Below are positions 54,338 through 62,722 of a stretch of DNA of 64,000 nt, piece by piece (positions within the stretch are counted from its first letter, which is position 1; the number at the start of each line of letters is the position of its first letter). The notes beneath the pieces are model-generated. The model searched no databases and was not told where the DNA came from. It saw nothing but the letters and a program-made list of their open reading frames with translations. A program made the translations under genes and the position numbers. The stretch is from Mesorhizobium sp. (GTDB lineage: Bacteria; Pseudomonadota; Alphaproteobacteria; Rhizobiales; Rhizobiaceae). The DNA is taken from the NCBI GenBank assembly GCA_004017275.1, contig SAKE01000015.1:1-64000 (forward strand), written 5' to 3'.

Positions 54338-56368
54338 TCAGGAGGCCACGGCCAGCGGCTCAGGAGTAATCTCCCCGTCCGGCGCCACATAAACGCAGCC
54401 GCGGCCGGCCGCCTTGGCCGCATAGCAAGCCGCGTCGGCCCTGGCGATGATCTCGTCGGCCTCGCCGCAATTGGCGCTGATCGCGGCCAGCCCAATGCTG
54501 GCGCCGATCATGTGAGGACGGCCGTCCCAGGTGAAGTCCAGGCCGCCGATCGCATCGATGATGGAGCGCGCGGCGATCTTGGCGCCGGCTGCCGAACCCG
54601 ATTTCAGAATGACCGCGAATTCGTCGCCGCCCAGGCGAGCGACGATGTCGTCCGGACCAAGCACGCCGCGAACCGCCTCGGCAACCCGCTTCAGCAGCGC
54701 GTCTCCCGCCGCGTGGCCACCCGTATCGTTGACCAGCTTGAAGTGATCGAGATCGATGAACATGAACTGATGCCCGGCGCCTCCGACCGACTTTGTCGTG
54801 TCGCCGACCGACTTTGTCGTGTCGGCGGTGCCGTCCTTGCGCGCCTGACCGACCAATTCCTCCATGGCGCGGATGAAGCTCGAACGATTGGCAAGGCCGG
54901 TCAGCGCGTCGTGTGCCGCGGCGTGAGCGAGCTGGCGCTGCAGCGCGCGCGCATCGGTGAAGTCCTGGAAGACGATGACCAGCCCGCAGAATTCGTTCCG
55001 CTCGTTGATGATCGGCGACACGACCTGACGGATGCTGCAGCGCTTGTCGTCGCGCCGGACAAGGACGGCGCGGCTGTTCTGGTCGGCGGAGGCATGAACG
55101 CCAACTGCTGGCCGGGTCACGCCGATCCTGTGCCCCGTCTCCTCGTCGACCGCCCAGTAGACATGGCCCAGCATCTTGCCGAGAGCCTCGCCGCCGGCAA
55201 CACCAGTCAGCTTTTCGGCGACCGGATTCATGAAGGTGACACGGTTGGTGGCATCGGTGCAGATGACGGCGTCGCCGATCGACTGCAGCGTCACCCTGAG
55301 CCGCTCCTTTTCATCGGCCAGCAGCGCCGCCGACACGGTGAGGCGTGCTTCGGCCTCCTTGCGCCGGGTGATGTCGGTCAGGCTGCCAATGGCCCTTACC
55401 AGCCGCCCCTCCTCGTCACGCTCGATGGCCTTGCCACGGTCGAGGATCCACATCCAGTGGCCATCTTTGTGGCGCATCCTGAACTCGGCTTCAAAGAACG
55501 GCGTCTTGCCATCGAGATGGTCGCGATCGGCTTCGGCGACAATCTCGCGATCATCGGGATGGATCATCGACAGCCAGCGGTCGGTGTCGCCGTCGAGCTC
55601 GCCATCCGCATAGCCCAGCATCCTGACCCAGGTCGAGGAATAGGTCGTGCCGCCCTTGCGCATGTCGAGGTCCCAGACACCTTGGCCGGCGCCGGCGAGG
55701 GCGAAATTCCAACGCGTTTCCGCTTCGGCAATGCGCGTCTCGGCTTGCTTGCGCGCGTCAATGTCCTCGATCTGCGAGACGAGATAGAGCGGGCGGCCGC
55801 TGTTTTCGTCGCGAATGACCGAGCCGGCAAGGCGAGCCCAGACGGGTGTACCGTCCTTGCGGAGATAGCGCTTCTCGAAGTGGAAGGAATTGACCGTGCC
55901 GGCTCTCATGCCGTCCATAGTTTCCGGACCGATATGCAGATCTTCGGGATGCGTGATCTGGAAGAAGGTCAGCGCCTCGAGCTCTTCGCGACTGTAGCCA
56001 AGCATGGCGGCGAAAGCCGGATTGGTCTCGCGAATGCGCCCGTCGAGACCGACGACGACGATGCCGATCGCCGAATCCTCCATGGCACGGCGGAAGCGCA
56101 GCTCGCTCTCGGCGATCTGCCGGCGATCCTCGCTAATGCGACGGACGGATAGGGCGGCGAGGAACAGCGCGCCAGCCGCCACCGCCGCCGATATCTGCAG
56201 CCAGAGTTTTAGCGCTTCGGTGCCGAGGTCCAGGCGCGACAGCAGGATCGAGCCCGCCAGGACGCCCAGGCCGGCTACGAGCAACGCCAGCCCTGCGTAC
56301 TCAAAAGATTTTCGGCCGGTCAATCCTCGCCACATCACGATACGTGCCACCCCCGTGCGCAAACGCAT
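54338..56368 (-). CDS. Membrane-anchored diguanylate cyclase with three PAS domains
   Basis: Predicted to make cyclic di-GMP in response to a PAS-sensed signal. Two N-terminal helices (about 22-75) are followed by three PAS/PAC modules: about 85-210, 215-340 and 350-475. The GGDEF domain has an intact active site, LGGDEF (580-584), but no EAL domain. The product-inhibition site, RxxD five residues before GGDEF, reads GPDD here, so feedback control is probably lost. A 7-residue tandem repeat DTTKSVGDTTKSVG sits in the GGDEF N-terminal linker (DNA repeat 54783-54824). It is convergent with the hydroxyacyl-CoA dehydrogenase gene. Confidence 0.92.
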   Translation of the reverse strand: MRLRTGVARIVMWRGLTGRKSFEYAGLALLVAGLGVLAGSILLSRLDLGTEALKLWLQISAAVAAGALFLAALSVRRISEDRRQIAESELRFRRAMEDSAIGIVVVGLDGRIRETNPAFAAMLGYSREELEALTFFQITHPEDLHIGPETMDGMRAGTVNSFHFEKRYLRKDGTPVWARLAGSVIRDENSGRPLYLVSQIEDIDARKQAETRIAEAETRWNFALAGAGQGVWDLDMRKGGTTYSSTWVRMLGYADGELDGDTDRWLSMIHPDDREIVAEADRDHLDGKTPFFEAEFRMRHKDGHWMWILDRGKAIERDEEGRLVRAIGSLTDITRRKEAEARLTVSAALLADEKERLRVTLQSIGDAVICTDATNRVTFMNPVAEKLTGVAGGEALGKMLGHVYWAVDEETGHRIGVTRPAVGVHASADQNSRAVLVRRDDKRCSIRQVVSPIINERNEFCGLVIVFQDFTDARALQRQLAHAAAHDALTGLANRSSFIRAMEELVGQARKDGTADTTKSVGDTTKSVGGAGHQFMFIDLDHFKLVNDTGGHAAGDALLKRVAEAVRGVLGPDDIVARLGGDEFAVILKSGSAAGAKIAARSIIDAIGGLDFTWDGRPHMIGASIGLAAISANCGEADEIIARADAACYAAKAAGRGCVYVAPDGEITPEPLAVAS
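54783..54824. repeat. 21-bp perfect tandem repeat within the diguanylate cyclase gene
   Basis: Two identical 21-bp units (54783-54803, 54804-54824) encode DTTKSVG twice. The frame is kept, and the insertion lies in a loop before the FMFIDLDHFKLVN strand of the GGDEF domain. Copy number could vary between strains by replication slippage. Confidence 0.85.
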
Positions 56369-56502
56369 GTTGTCGCATCAACCTTGACCGATCGATTTTA
56401 AGGAAAGGTTGCGTCCGGCATACCGGCGCCATCGCTAACCGGCAAACAATTGCCGGCATGATTAAGGATCGGTGTGCATGGGCTCGCGATCGCGGCGGAA
56501 CG

Positions 56503-57141
56503 TTACCAGCGCACGAAAAACCGCCCGCCAAGCGCGCCGAGCAATGCAAGCGCCGCGATCGCTATCGTGTACCAGGTGGCGACGAAAAGCGGCGAATCGT
56601 CGAAGCAATGCGCGGCATAGAAGGTCGCCGCCAGCCCGCCGGCGAGCAGGCCCGCCGCAGCGCCGGCAAGCACCGGTCGCGTCGGCGCGCCGTAGCGCAG
56701 CATCCACAGAAAGATGGCAAGCGGACCGAGGCCGATCAGCGGGATGAAGCCCATGCAGGTCATCATGTTGGAGCCGACCATCCTTGTGCCCCACAGCGCC
56801 TCCGGCACCATGAAAAGCTCCAGAACCACCGCCACGGCTACCAGCGCTGGCGCAGCGGCCATCCAGACCATTGCCCGGCCCGTCGAGGCACCCGGCGTCG
56901 ACAAGGCACGGATCAGGGCGAAGGCGCTGACGGCCAGCACGATGGTGAAGACGAATTTGGAGAGGAAGCGCATCGTGTGCGCGGCCGCCATGAAATCCGG
57001 GCGCGGGCCGATGGTCAGCAGGAAGACGACGGCCGCGATCACCGCTGCCGCACCGGCCGCCAGCCACCAGGCCGATTGCAGCGGCATCGCCTTGCTGCTT
57101 GCATCGGCGTCCAGCGCCTTGATGAGATCGTCCGTCCTCAT
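56503..57141 (-). CDS. NrsF family anti-sigma factor (DUF1109)
   Basis: A 212-residue inner-membrane protein with six predicted helices, co-encoded with an ECF sigma factor. In Caulobacter NrsF holds SigF inactive and uses two conserved cysteines to sense heavy-metal or oxidative stress. The matching cysteines are here: C129 in MMTCMGFIPLIG and C179 in YAAHCFDDSP. The N-terminal MRTDDLIKALDADA is the family start. It begins 1 bp after the sigma gene stop, so translation is probably coupled. Confidence 0.92.
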   Translation of the reverse strand: MRTDDLIKALDADASSKAMPLQSAWWLAAGAAAVIAAVVFLLTIGPRPDFMAAAHTMRFLSKFVFTIVLAVSAFALIRALSTPGASTGRAMVWMAAAPALVAVAVVLELFMVPEALWGTRMVGSNMMTCMGFIPLIGLGPLAIFLWMLRYGAPTRPVLAGAAAGLLAGGLAATFYAAHCFDDSPLFVATWYTIAIAALALLGALGGRFFVRW

Positions 57142-57142
57142 G

Positions 57143-57694
57143 TCATTCCCGCCCGAACCGCCCCTGCCCGAATCGCTTGGCTATCGCGGCAAGTCCGCGA
57201 TGCAGCGACACACGCACCGCCGTCTCGCTGATGCCGAATTTTGCCGCCGTCTCGCCGATGGACCGCCCTTCCACCGACACGGCCGAGACCACGGAGCGCT
57301 GTGCCGGCGACAGGCCGTCCAATGCCCGGTTGATATCGCGCTCGCTGACGGTCTCGGTTTCCGGCTCGGCGAAGGTCTCGGCGATGTCGTCGACGTCGAT
57401 CTCGATGCGCCGTCCGCGCCGCCGGAACGCGTCTATCAGCTTGAAGCGGGCGATCGCGTAGACCCACGGCAACACCGGCGCATCCTGGCGCCAGGTATGC
57501 CGTTTCACATGAATGGCCAGCAAGGTTTCCTGCACGACATCCTCGGGATCGACCCCGCCCTGCACGATCTTGCGCCTGGCAAAGCCGCGAACCAGCGCGG
57601 CAATCCGGTGCAGAAAGTCGGCGTAAGCCTTTTCGTCTCCCGCGATCGCGGCCCGCATCAGCCGGGAAAGCTCGGCCTCGTCCTTGCCGCTCAC
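57143..57694 (-). CDS. ECF RNA polymerase sigma factor, SigF type
   Basis: A 183-residue group-4 sigma factor. Region 2 spans AYADFLHRIAALVRGFARRK to VDPEDVVQETLLAIHVKRHTW, with the PWVYAIARFKLIDAFRR helix after it. Region 4 spans LDGLSPAQRSVVSAVSVEGRS to AAKFGISETAVRVSLHRGL. The nearest known relative by context is Caulobacter SigF, paired with NrsF. It starts with GTG at 57694, with GGGGGAG 9 bp upstream. A near-consensus SigF-type promoter lies just upstream, so autoregulation is likely. Confidence 0.92.
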   Translation of the reverse strand: MSGKDEAELSRLMRAAIAGDEKAYADFLHRIAALVRGFARRKIVQGGVDPEDVVQETLLAIHVKRHTWRQDAPVLPWVYAIARFKLIDAFRRRGRRIEIDVDDIAETFAEPETETVSERDINRALDGLSPAQRSVVSAVSVEGRSIGETAAKFGISETAVRVSLHRGLAAIAKRFGQGRFGRE

Positions 57695-57712
57695 AAGAGT
57701 TCACTCCCCCGA

Positions 57713-57740
57713 TTTTCGCGTCTCGGCGCTGATTTGTTAC
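57713..57740 (-). promoter_or_regulatory. SigF-type ECF promoter of the sigma/nrsF operon
   Basis: On the minus strand GTAACA (57735-57740), exactly 16 bp, then CGAAAA (57713-57718). The Caulobacter SigF promoter as I recall it is GTAACC-N16-CGAA, so only one base of the -35 differs. The -10 lies about 20 bp before the GTG start. Confidence 0.65.
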
Positions 57741-57884
57741 GTGGCTGGCGAAATAATGTCCAAGCCAAACTTTCGGCAAATCACGAAAGTTTGCGGCACC
57801 GCCGAGCCATGAGCATCACGCGGAATTGTCCGTTCGACACCGACCTTTGTACTTCAGCGACCGATTGAAGCACATCAACAATGT

Positions 57885-57899
57885 TGACTACCGCTGTCA
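57885..57899. promoter_or_regulatory. Candidate iron-responsive operator (TGA-N9-TCA)
   Basis: TGACTACCGCTGTCA fits the RirA operator form TGA-N9-TCA described in rhizobia. It lies 58 bp before an Fbp-type iron importer. The motif is short and can occur by chance. Confidence 0.4.
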
Positions 57900-57956
57900 G
57901 GTATCGATAGGTGCAGCCGTGACAAACGAAAGCCCCCTAAGACCGAGGACAATGCC

Positions 57957-58964
57957 ATGAAATATGCTCTTTCCACCCTCGCCGGCGCCACCGCGCTGGC
58001 AATCAGCCTGATCGCCGGCCCGGCGATGGCGGAAGATGATGGCATCATTGTCTACAACGCCCAGCACGAAACCCTGACCAAGGCGTGGGCCGAAGGCTTC
58101 ACCAAGGAAACCGGCATCAAGGTCACCGTCCGTGATGGCGGCGACAGTGACTTCTCCAACCAGATCGTCGCCGAAGGCGCTGCCTCGCCGGCCGACGTGT
58201 TCCTGACGGAGAACTCGCCAGCCATGGCGCTGGTCGAAAGCGCTGGCCTGTTCGCGCCGGTCGACGCCGACACGCTGGCGCAGGTTCCCAGCGACTATCA
58301 GCCGGCCAGCGGCAAATGGATCGGCGTTGCCGCGCGCAGCACCGTCTTTGCCTACAACAAGACCAAGCTGACCGCCGACCAGCTGCCGAAGTCGATGCTT
58401 GACCTCGCCGATCCGAGCTGGAAGGGCCGTTGGGCTGCCTCCCCGTCGGGCGCCGATTTCCAGGCCATCGTCAGCGCGCTGCTGCAGCTCAAGGGCGAAG
58501 CCGCTACCGCCGACTGGCTGAAGGCGATGAAGACCAATTTCACCGCCTATAAGGGCAACAGCACGGTGATGAAGGCGGTCAATGCCGGCGAGATCGAAGG
58601 CGGCGTGATCTATCACTATTACTACTTCGGCGATCAGGCCAAGACCGGCGAAAACAGCGGGAATGTCGAGCTGCACTATTTCAAGAACCAGGATCCGGGC
58701 GCCTTCGTCTCTATTTCCGGCGGCGGCGTGCTGGCCTCCAGCAAACATCCCAAGGAAGCCCAGGCCTTCCTGAAATGGGTGACCGGCAAGGGCGGCCAGG
58801 ACGTGCTGAAGACCGGCGATTCCTTCGAATACGCGGTCGGCAAGGGTGCGGACTCCAACCCGAAACTGGTGCCGCTCGCCGATCTGCAGGCGCCGAAGGT
58901 CGATGCCACGACGCTGAACTCCAAGAAGGTCACCGACCTGATGACGGCAGCCGGCTTGCTTTAG
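57957..58964 (+). CDS. Iron ABC transporter substrate-binding protein (FbpA-like)
   Basis: Periplasmic ferric-ion binding protein. A clear signal peptide (MKYALSTLAGATALAISLIA, then GPAMA) precedes the mature EDDGIIVYNAQHETLTKAW. The family's order is kept: VRDGGDSDFSNQIVAEG, ADVFLTENSPAMALVE, WIGVAARSTVFAYNK, and the tyrosine-rich IYHYYYFGDQAK that supplies iron ligands in Fbp proteins. The 335-residue length is normal. A transcription terminator follows directly, before the permease gene, so this protein is probably made in excess. Confidence 0.9.
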   Translation: MKYALSTLAGATALAISLIAGPAMAEDDGIIVYNAQHETLTKAWAEGFTKETGIKVTVRDGGDSDFSNQIVAEGAASPADVFLTENSPAMALVESAGLFAPVDADTLAQVPSDYQPASGKWIGVAARSTVFAYNKTKLTADQLPKSMLDLADPSWKGRWAASPSGADFQAIVSALLQLKGEAATADWLKAMKTNFTAYKGNSTVMKAVNAGEIEGGVIYHYYYFGDQAKTGENSGNVELHYFKNQDPGAFVSISGGGVLASSKHPKEAQAFLKWVTGKGGQDVLKTGDSFEYAVGKGADSNPKLVPLADLQAPKVDATTLNSKKVTDLMTAAGLL

Positions 58965-58997
58965 TTGTCATTCCCCCTAAAAGGACAGCCGACCACG

Positions 58998-59040
58998 CTC
59001 CCGCGGGAATTCGGCTTCCGCGGGAGTGATTTTATTTTTC
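58998..59040 (+). terminator. Terminator/attenuator between the iron-binding-protein and permease genes
   Basis: A 9-bp perfect stem CTCCCGCGG/CCGCGGGAG (58998-59006 with 59018-59026) is followed by TGATTTTATTTTTC. It lies 33 bp after the binding-protein stop. Partial termination here would raise binding protein over membrane components. Confidence 0.8.
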
Positions 59041-59069
59041 GAGATGGCATTCGTCGATGACGACACGCT

Positions 59070-60719
59070 GTGTTCCCGACCGCGATTGCGGTCCTTCAAT
59101 TGCTGCCGCTGGACGGCAACGGCACGGCGTCTGACCTGATGCAGTCTGCGGTCGATCTCGCGCATTCGGGCCTGGCTTCGGGCATAGGCCGAAGGGCTCG
59201 GCGACGCGCACCGCTTTGGCTGGTCATCGCCGCCACCTTCGTTGCGCTGCTGGCGCTGCTGCCGCTTGCCTTCATCATCTGGATCGCGGTGCAGACCGGC
59301 TGGGCCACCGTCTCGGCGCTGGTCTTCCGGCCGCGTGTCGGCGAGCTTCTGGTCAACACTGTCCTGCTGGTCGCGCTCTCCGTGCCGATCACCATCGTGC
59401 TGTCGGTGGCGCTGGCCTGGCTGACCGAGCGCAGCGACCTGCCGGGCGCCCGGCTCTGGGCCTGGCTGTGCGTGGCGCCGCTCGCCATCCCCGCTTTCGT
59501 GCACAGCTATGCCTGGATCACCATGGTGCCCGGACTGCATGGCCTGTGGGCCGGCGTGCTGGTTTCCGTAATCGCCTATTTCCCGTTCCTGTATCTGCCG
59601 GTGTCGGCGGCATTGCGCCGTCTCGATCCTGCCCTTGAGGACGCCGCCGCCGCACTCGGCCTTGGGCCACGGCGCGTGTTCTGGCGTGTCGTGCTGCCGC
59701 AATTGCGGCTCGCCATCTGCGGCGGCTCGCTGCTGGTCGGGCTGCATCTGCTGGCCGAGTATGGCCTCTATGTCTTCATCCGCTTCGACACTTTCACCAC
59801 GGCGATCGTCGACCAGTTCCAGTCGACCTTCAACGGACCGGCCGCCAACATGCTGGCCGGCGTATTGGTGAGCTGCTGCTTCGTGCTGCTCGGCCTCGAA
59901 GTGCTGGTGCGCGGAGAGGAGCGCTATGCCCGTGTCGGCTCCGGCGCCGCGCGCTATCAGCAGCGCACGAGCCTCGGACGCGCCACCATCCCGAGCCTGC
60001 TCTTGCTCGTCGTCACCACGCTTTTGGCACTCGGCGTGCCGTTCGTCACCATCGGTGGCTGGCTTGCCGCCGGCGGCGCCGATGTCTGGCGCTTCGACGA
60101 AATCGGCCTGGCGCTTGGCCAGACGCTGTTCCTGGCACTCGCCGGCGCATTGCTGGCCACCGTCGCCGCCATGCCGATGGCCTGGATCTCGATCCGCGCG
60201 CCGGGGCCGTTGCAGCGACTGCTGGAGGGCTGCAACTACATCGTCGGCTCGCTGCCCGGCGTCGTCATTGCGCTGGCGCTCGTCACCATCACCGTGCGCA
60301 TCGCGCTGCCGCTCTACCAGACCCTGTTCACCATCCTGGTTGCCTATGCGCTGATGTTCCTGCCGCGCGCGCTGGTCAGCCTGCGGGCATCGATCGCGCA
60401 GGCGCCGGTCGAACTCGAACGCGCCGCTTCCAGCCTCGGCCGGCCGCCGCTGCAGGCGCTGTGGTCGACGACCGTCCGCCTGTCGGCGCCGGGTGCCGCG
60501 GCCGGCATGGCGCTGGTGGCGCTCGGCATCATGAATGAACTGACCGCGACCCAGATGCTGGCACCGAACGGCACCCGCACGCTGGCGATGGCGTTCTGGT
60601 CCTACAGCGGCGAGATCGATTATGCCTCGGCGGCACCTTACGCCTTCATCATGGTGGCGATGTCGCTTCCTTTGACCTGGCTGCTCTATGTCCAGTCAAA
60701 ACGGATGGCCGGACGATGA
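59070..60719 (+). CDS. Iron ABC transporter permease (FbpB-like, fused two-domain)
   Basis: Inner-membrane channel for ferric iron with about 12 helices. The 549 residues contain two permease halves. Each has an EAA-type loop: ALEDAAAALGLGPRRVFWRV (first) and ELERAASSLGRPPLQALWST (second). The frame opens with GTG at 59070. An ATG at 59139 gives MQSAVDLAHSGLASGIGRRA before the first helix and is a plausible alternative start. The stop overlaps the ATP-binding gene by 4 bp (ATGA). Confidence 0.9.
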   Translation: MFPTAIAVLQLLPLDGNGTASDLMQSAVDLAHSGLASGIGRRARRRAPLWLVIAATFVALLALLPLAFIIWIAVQTGWATVSALVFRPRVGELLVNTVLLVALSVPITIVLSVALAWLTERSDLPGARLWAWLCVAPLAIPAFVHSYAWITMVPGLHGLWAGVLVSVIAYFPFLYLPVSAALRRLDPALEDAAAALGLGPRRVFWRVVLPQLRLAICGGSLLVGLHLLAEYGLYVFIRFDTFTTAIVDQFQSTFNGPAANMLAGVLVSCCFVLLGLEVLVRGEERYARVGSGAARYQQRTSLGRATIPSLLLLVVTTLLALGVPFVTIGGWLAAGGADVWRFDEIGLALGQTLFLALAGALLATVAAMPMAWISIRAPGPLQRLLEGCNYIVGSLPGVVIALALVTITVRIALPLYQTLFTILVAYALMFLPRALVSLRASIAQAPVELERAASSLGRPPLQALWSTTVRLSAPGAAAGMALVALGIMNELTATQMLAPNGTRTLAMAFWSYSGEIDYASAAPYAFIMVAMSLPLTWLLYVQSKRMAGR

Positions 60720-61798
60720 GCTTCCTCGAAATCAGCGGCCTCACCAAGCATTACGGCCCGGTGGCCGCCCTTGCCGGCGTCGATCTCAGCGTCACCAGCG
60801 GCAGCCGCACGGCGATTGTCGGACCGTCCGGCTGCGGCAAGACCACCTTGCTGCGGCTGATCGCCGGCTTCGAGGCGCCGGACCAGGGCCGCATCACGCT
60901 CGACGGCGAGGTGCTGGCAAATGGCGGCACAGCGGTGCCGGCATATCGTCGAGGCATCGGCGTGGTGGCGCAGGACGGTGCTCTGTTTCCGCATCTGACC
61001 ATTGGCGACAATATCGGTTTCGGCATGGGCCGCGGCGAGGACAAGCGCACCGAGCACATCGTCGAGCTCGCCTACATCGTCGGGCTCGACAAGGCGATCC
61101 TCAAACGCCGCCCGCACGAGCTTTCCGGCGGCCAGCAGCAGCGTGTGGCATTGGCGCGCGCCATGGCGATGAAGCCCCGACTGATGCTTCTCGACGAGCC
61201 GTTCTCGGCGCTCGACACCGGCCTGCGCGCCTCGATGCGCAAGGCGGTGGCCGAGCTTCTGGAAACCGCCGGCATCACCACCATCCTGGTGACGCACGAC
61301 CAGGCCGAAGCGCTGTCCTTCGCCAGCCAGGTCGCGGTGATGCGCGACGGCAAGTTCTCGCAAATCGGTACGCCGCGCGACCTCTATCTCAAGCCGAAAG
61401 ACAGGATGATCGCCGAGTTCCTCGGCGACGCCATCATCCTGCCGGCAAAGATAGCGGATGGCTTCGCCAGTTCGCCGCTCGGCCGCATCGCGGTCGATAC
61501 CAATGACAGCCGCGATATCGCCCGTATCATGCTGCGGCCGGAGCAGATCGCGCTCAAAAGAACGTCGCGCGAAGGCATGTCGGGTACTCCTGACATGCTG
61601 TTCGGCGAGGTGACGGAATCGGAATTCGCCGGCTCGACGTGCACGATCGCAGTGCGGCTTCTGAACAGCGCCGATCCGCCCGATGCGGCGGCGATCGGCA
61701 ACACGCCGCTGGTCCTGCGCAAACCGGGCATGGACGCGCCGGCGGTCGGCGAGATCGTCCGGCTGACCGTATCGGGAAGGGCGCATGTCTTCGGCTGA
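60716..61798 (+). CDS. Iron ABC transporter ATP-binding protein (FbpC-like)
   Basis: Energises the iron importer. The 360-residue ATPase has Walker A GPSGCGKTTL, signature LSGGQQQRVALARAMA, Walker B LMLLDEPFSALD and the H-loop VTHDQAEAL. A TOBE-type C-terminal domain follows (about 260-355, MLRPEQIALKR). Overlap with the permease gene (60716-60719) shows tight coupling. It is convergent with the phosphoesterase gene. Confidence 0.93.
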   Translation: MSFLEISGLTKHYGPVAALAGVDLSVTSGSRTAIVGPSGCGKTTLLRLIAGFEAPDQGRITLDGEVLANGGTAVPAYRRGIGVVAQDGALFPHLTIGDNIGFGMGRGEDKRTEHIVELAYIVGLDKAILKRRPHELSGGQQQRVALARAMAMKPRLMLLDEPFSALDTGLRASMRKAVAELLETAGITTILVTHDQAEALSFASQVAVMRDGKFSQIGTPRDLYLKPKDRMIAEFLGDAIILPAKIADGFASSPLGRIAVDTNDSRDIARIMLRPEQIALKRTSREGMSGTPDMLFGEVTESEFAGSTCTIAVRLLNSADPPDAAAIGNTPLVLRKPGMDAPAVGEIVRLTVSGRAHVFG

Positions 61799-61846
61799 AC
61801 GGGCGATGGCTTTCGTCACCCTTCGCCTCAACGCCGCGTAGCCGGC

Positions 61847-62656
61847 TCACGCCATGATCGGTTCACCGGTTTCGCCGGAATAGATCGGCCATTGTTCGAG
61901 AAAATCGCAACCGTGCACGACCACGTGCTCGTTGGCGCTGTCGATCAGGACGACCGCATAGGAAGGCGGCGCCTGCTCGACAATCTCGCTCGATCTGTCG
62001 AGGGCAAGCTCGAACCTGGCATGCAGGCCGCGCTGCGCCGAGAACGGAATGCCGGCGACGGTGCCGGCAATGTCGCGATGGACGTGACCGAAGAAGATGT
62101 GGCGGACATCGCCATGGCGCCTGAGCAGGCCCAGCAACCGTTCGGGCTGCTCGAGGGCCAGCGGATCGAGCTGCGGCAGGCCGAGCGCGACCGGCGGATG
62201 ATGCATGAAGACATAGGCGGGCCTGCCGGCCGTTTCCTCGAGCCGGGCTTCCAGCCAGGCCAGCCGCCTGTCGCACAATTCGCCTTCGACGCGCCCTTCC
62301 GCCAGGCAGTCGAGGAACAGCAGCACCTCGTCGGCCGTTTGATGGGCAGACTGTACGAAGCCGTTCTCATCGAGCGGAATTTCGGGAAAGGCTGCGACCA
62401 GATTGGCCCGCCGGTCGTGATTGCCCGGCAACAGCCGCCAGGGCACCGACAGTTCGCTCAACGCCGTCCTGAGATCGGCATAGCTCTCGGGCGCACCGGT
62501 CTCGGTCAGGTCGCCGGTGAAGACGCAAAATGCGGCATCGGCATGATGCGCATTGATGTGAGCGATGCATGAAGCCAGCCGCTGATGCAGGTCGGCGCCA
62601 TAGCGGCGCTCGCCTTGCCGGCCAAGATGGATATCGGTGACCTGAATAATTTTCAT
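61847..62656 (-). CDS. Metallophosphoesterase / phosphodiesterase (CpdA-like)
   Basis: A 269-residue calcineurin-type phosphoesterase. The metal-binding motifs are in order: DIHLG (D8, H10), FTGDLTETG, GNHDRR, MHHPP and FGHVHRD. Cytosolic. The nearest characterised types are cyclic-nucleotide and glycerophosphodiester phosphodiesterases. Its place 66 bp after a Ugp-type ATPase gene on the same strand suggests it may hydrolyse glycerophosphodiesters imported by that system. The substrate is not proven by sequence. Confidence 0.88.
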   Translation of the reverse strand: MKIIQVTDIHLGRQGERRYGADLHQRLASCIAHINAHHADAAFCVFTGDLTETGAPESYADLRTALSELSVPWRLLPGNHDRRANLVAAFPEIPLDENGFVQSAHQTADEVLLFLDCLAEGRVEGELCDRRLAWLEARLEETAGRPAYVFMHHPPVALGLPQLDPLALEQPERLLGLLRRHGDVRHIFFGHVHRDIAGTVAGIPFSAQRGLHARFELALDRSSEIVEQAPPSYAVVLIDSANEHVVVHGCDFLEQWPIYSGETGEPIMA

Positions 62657-62722
62657 TGCGCGTTTCTTAGACTTGCCGGTGGCGACTGCGCCATCATCGG
62701 CGATAATGGCTGGCTTCAGAAA

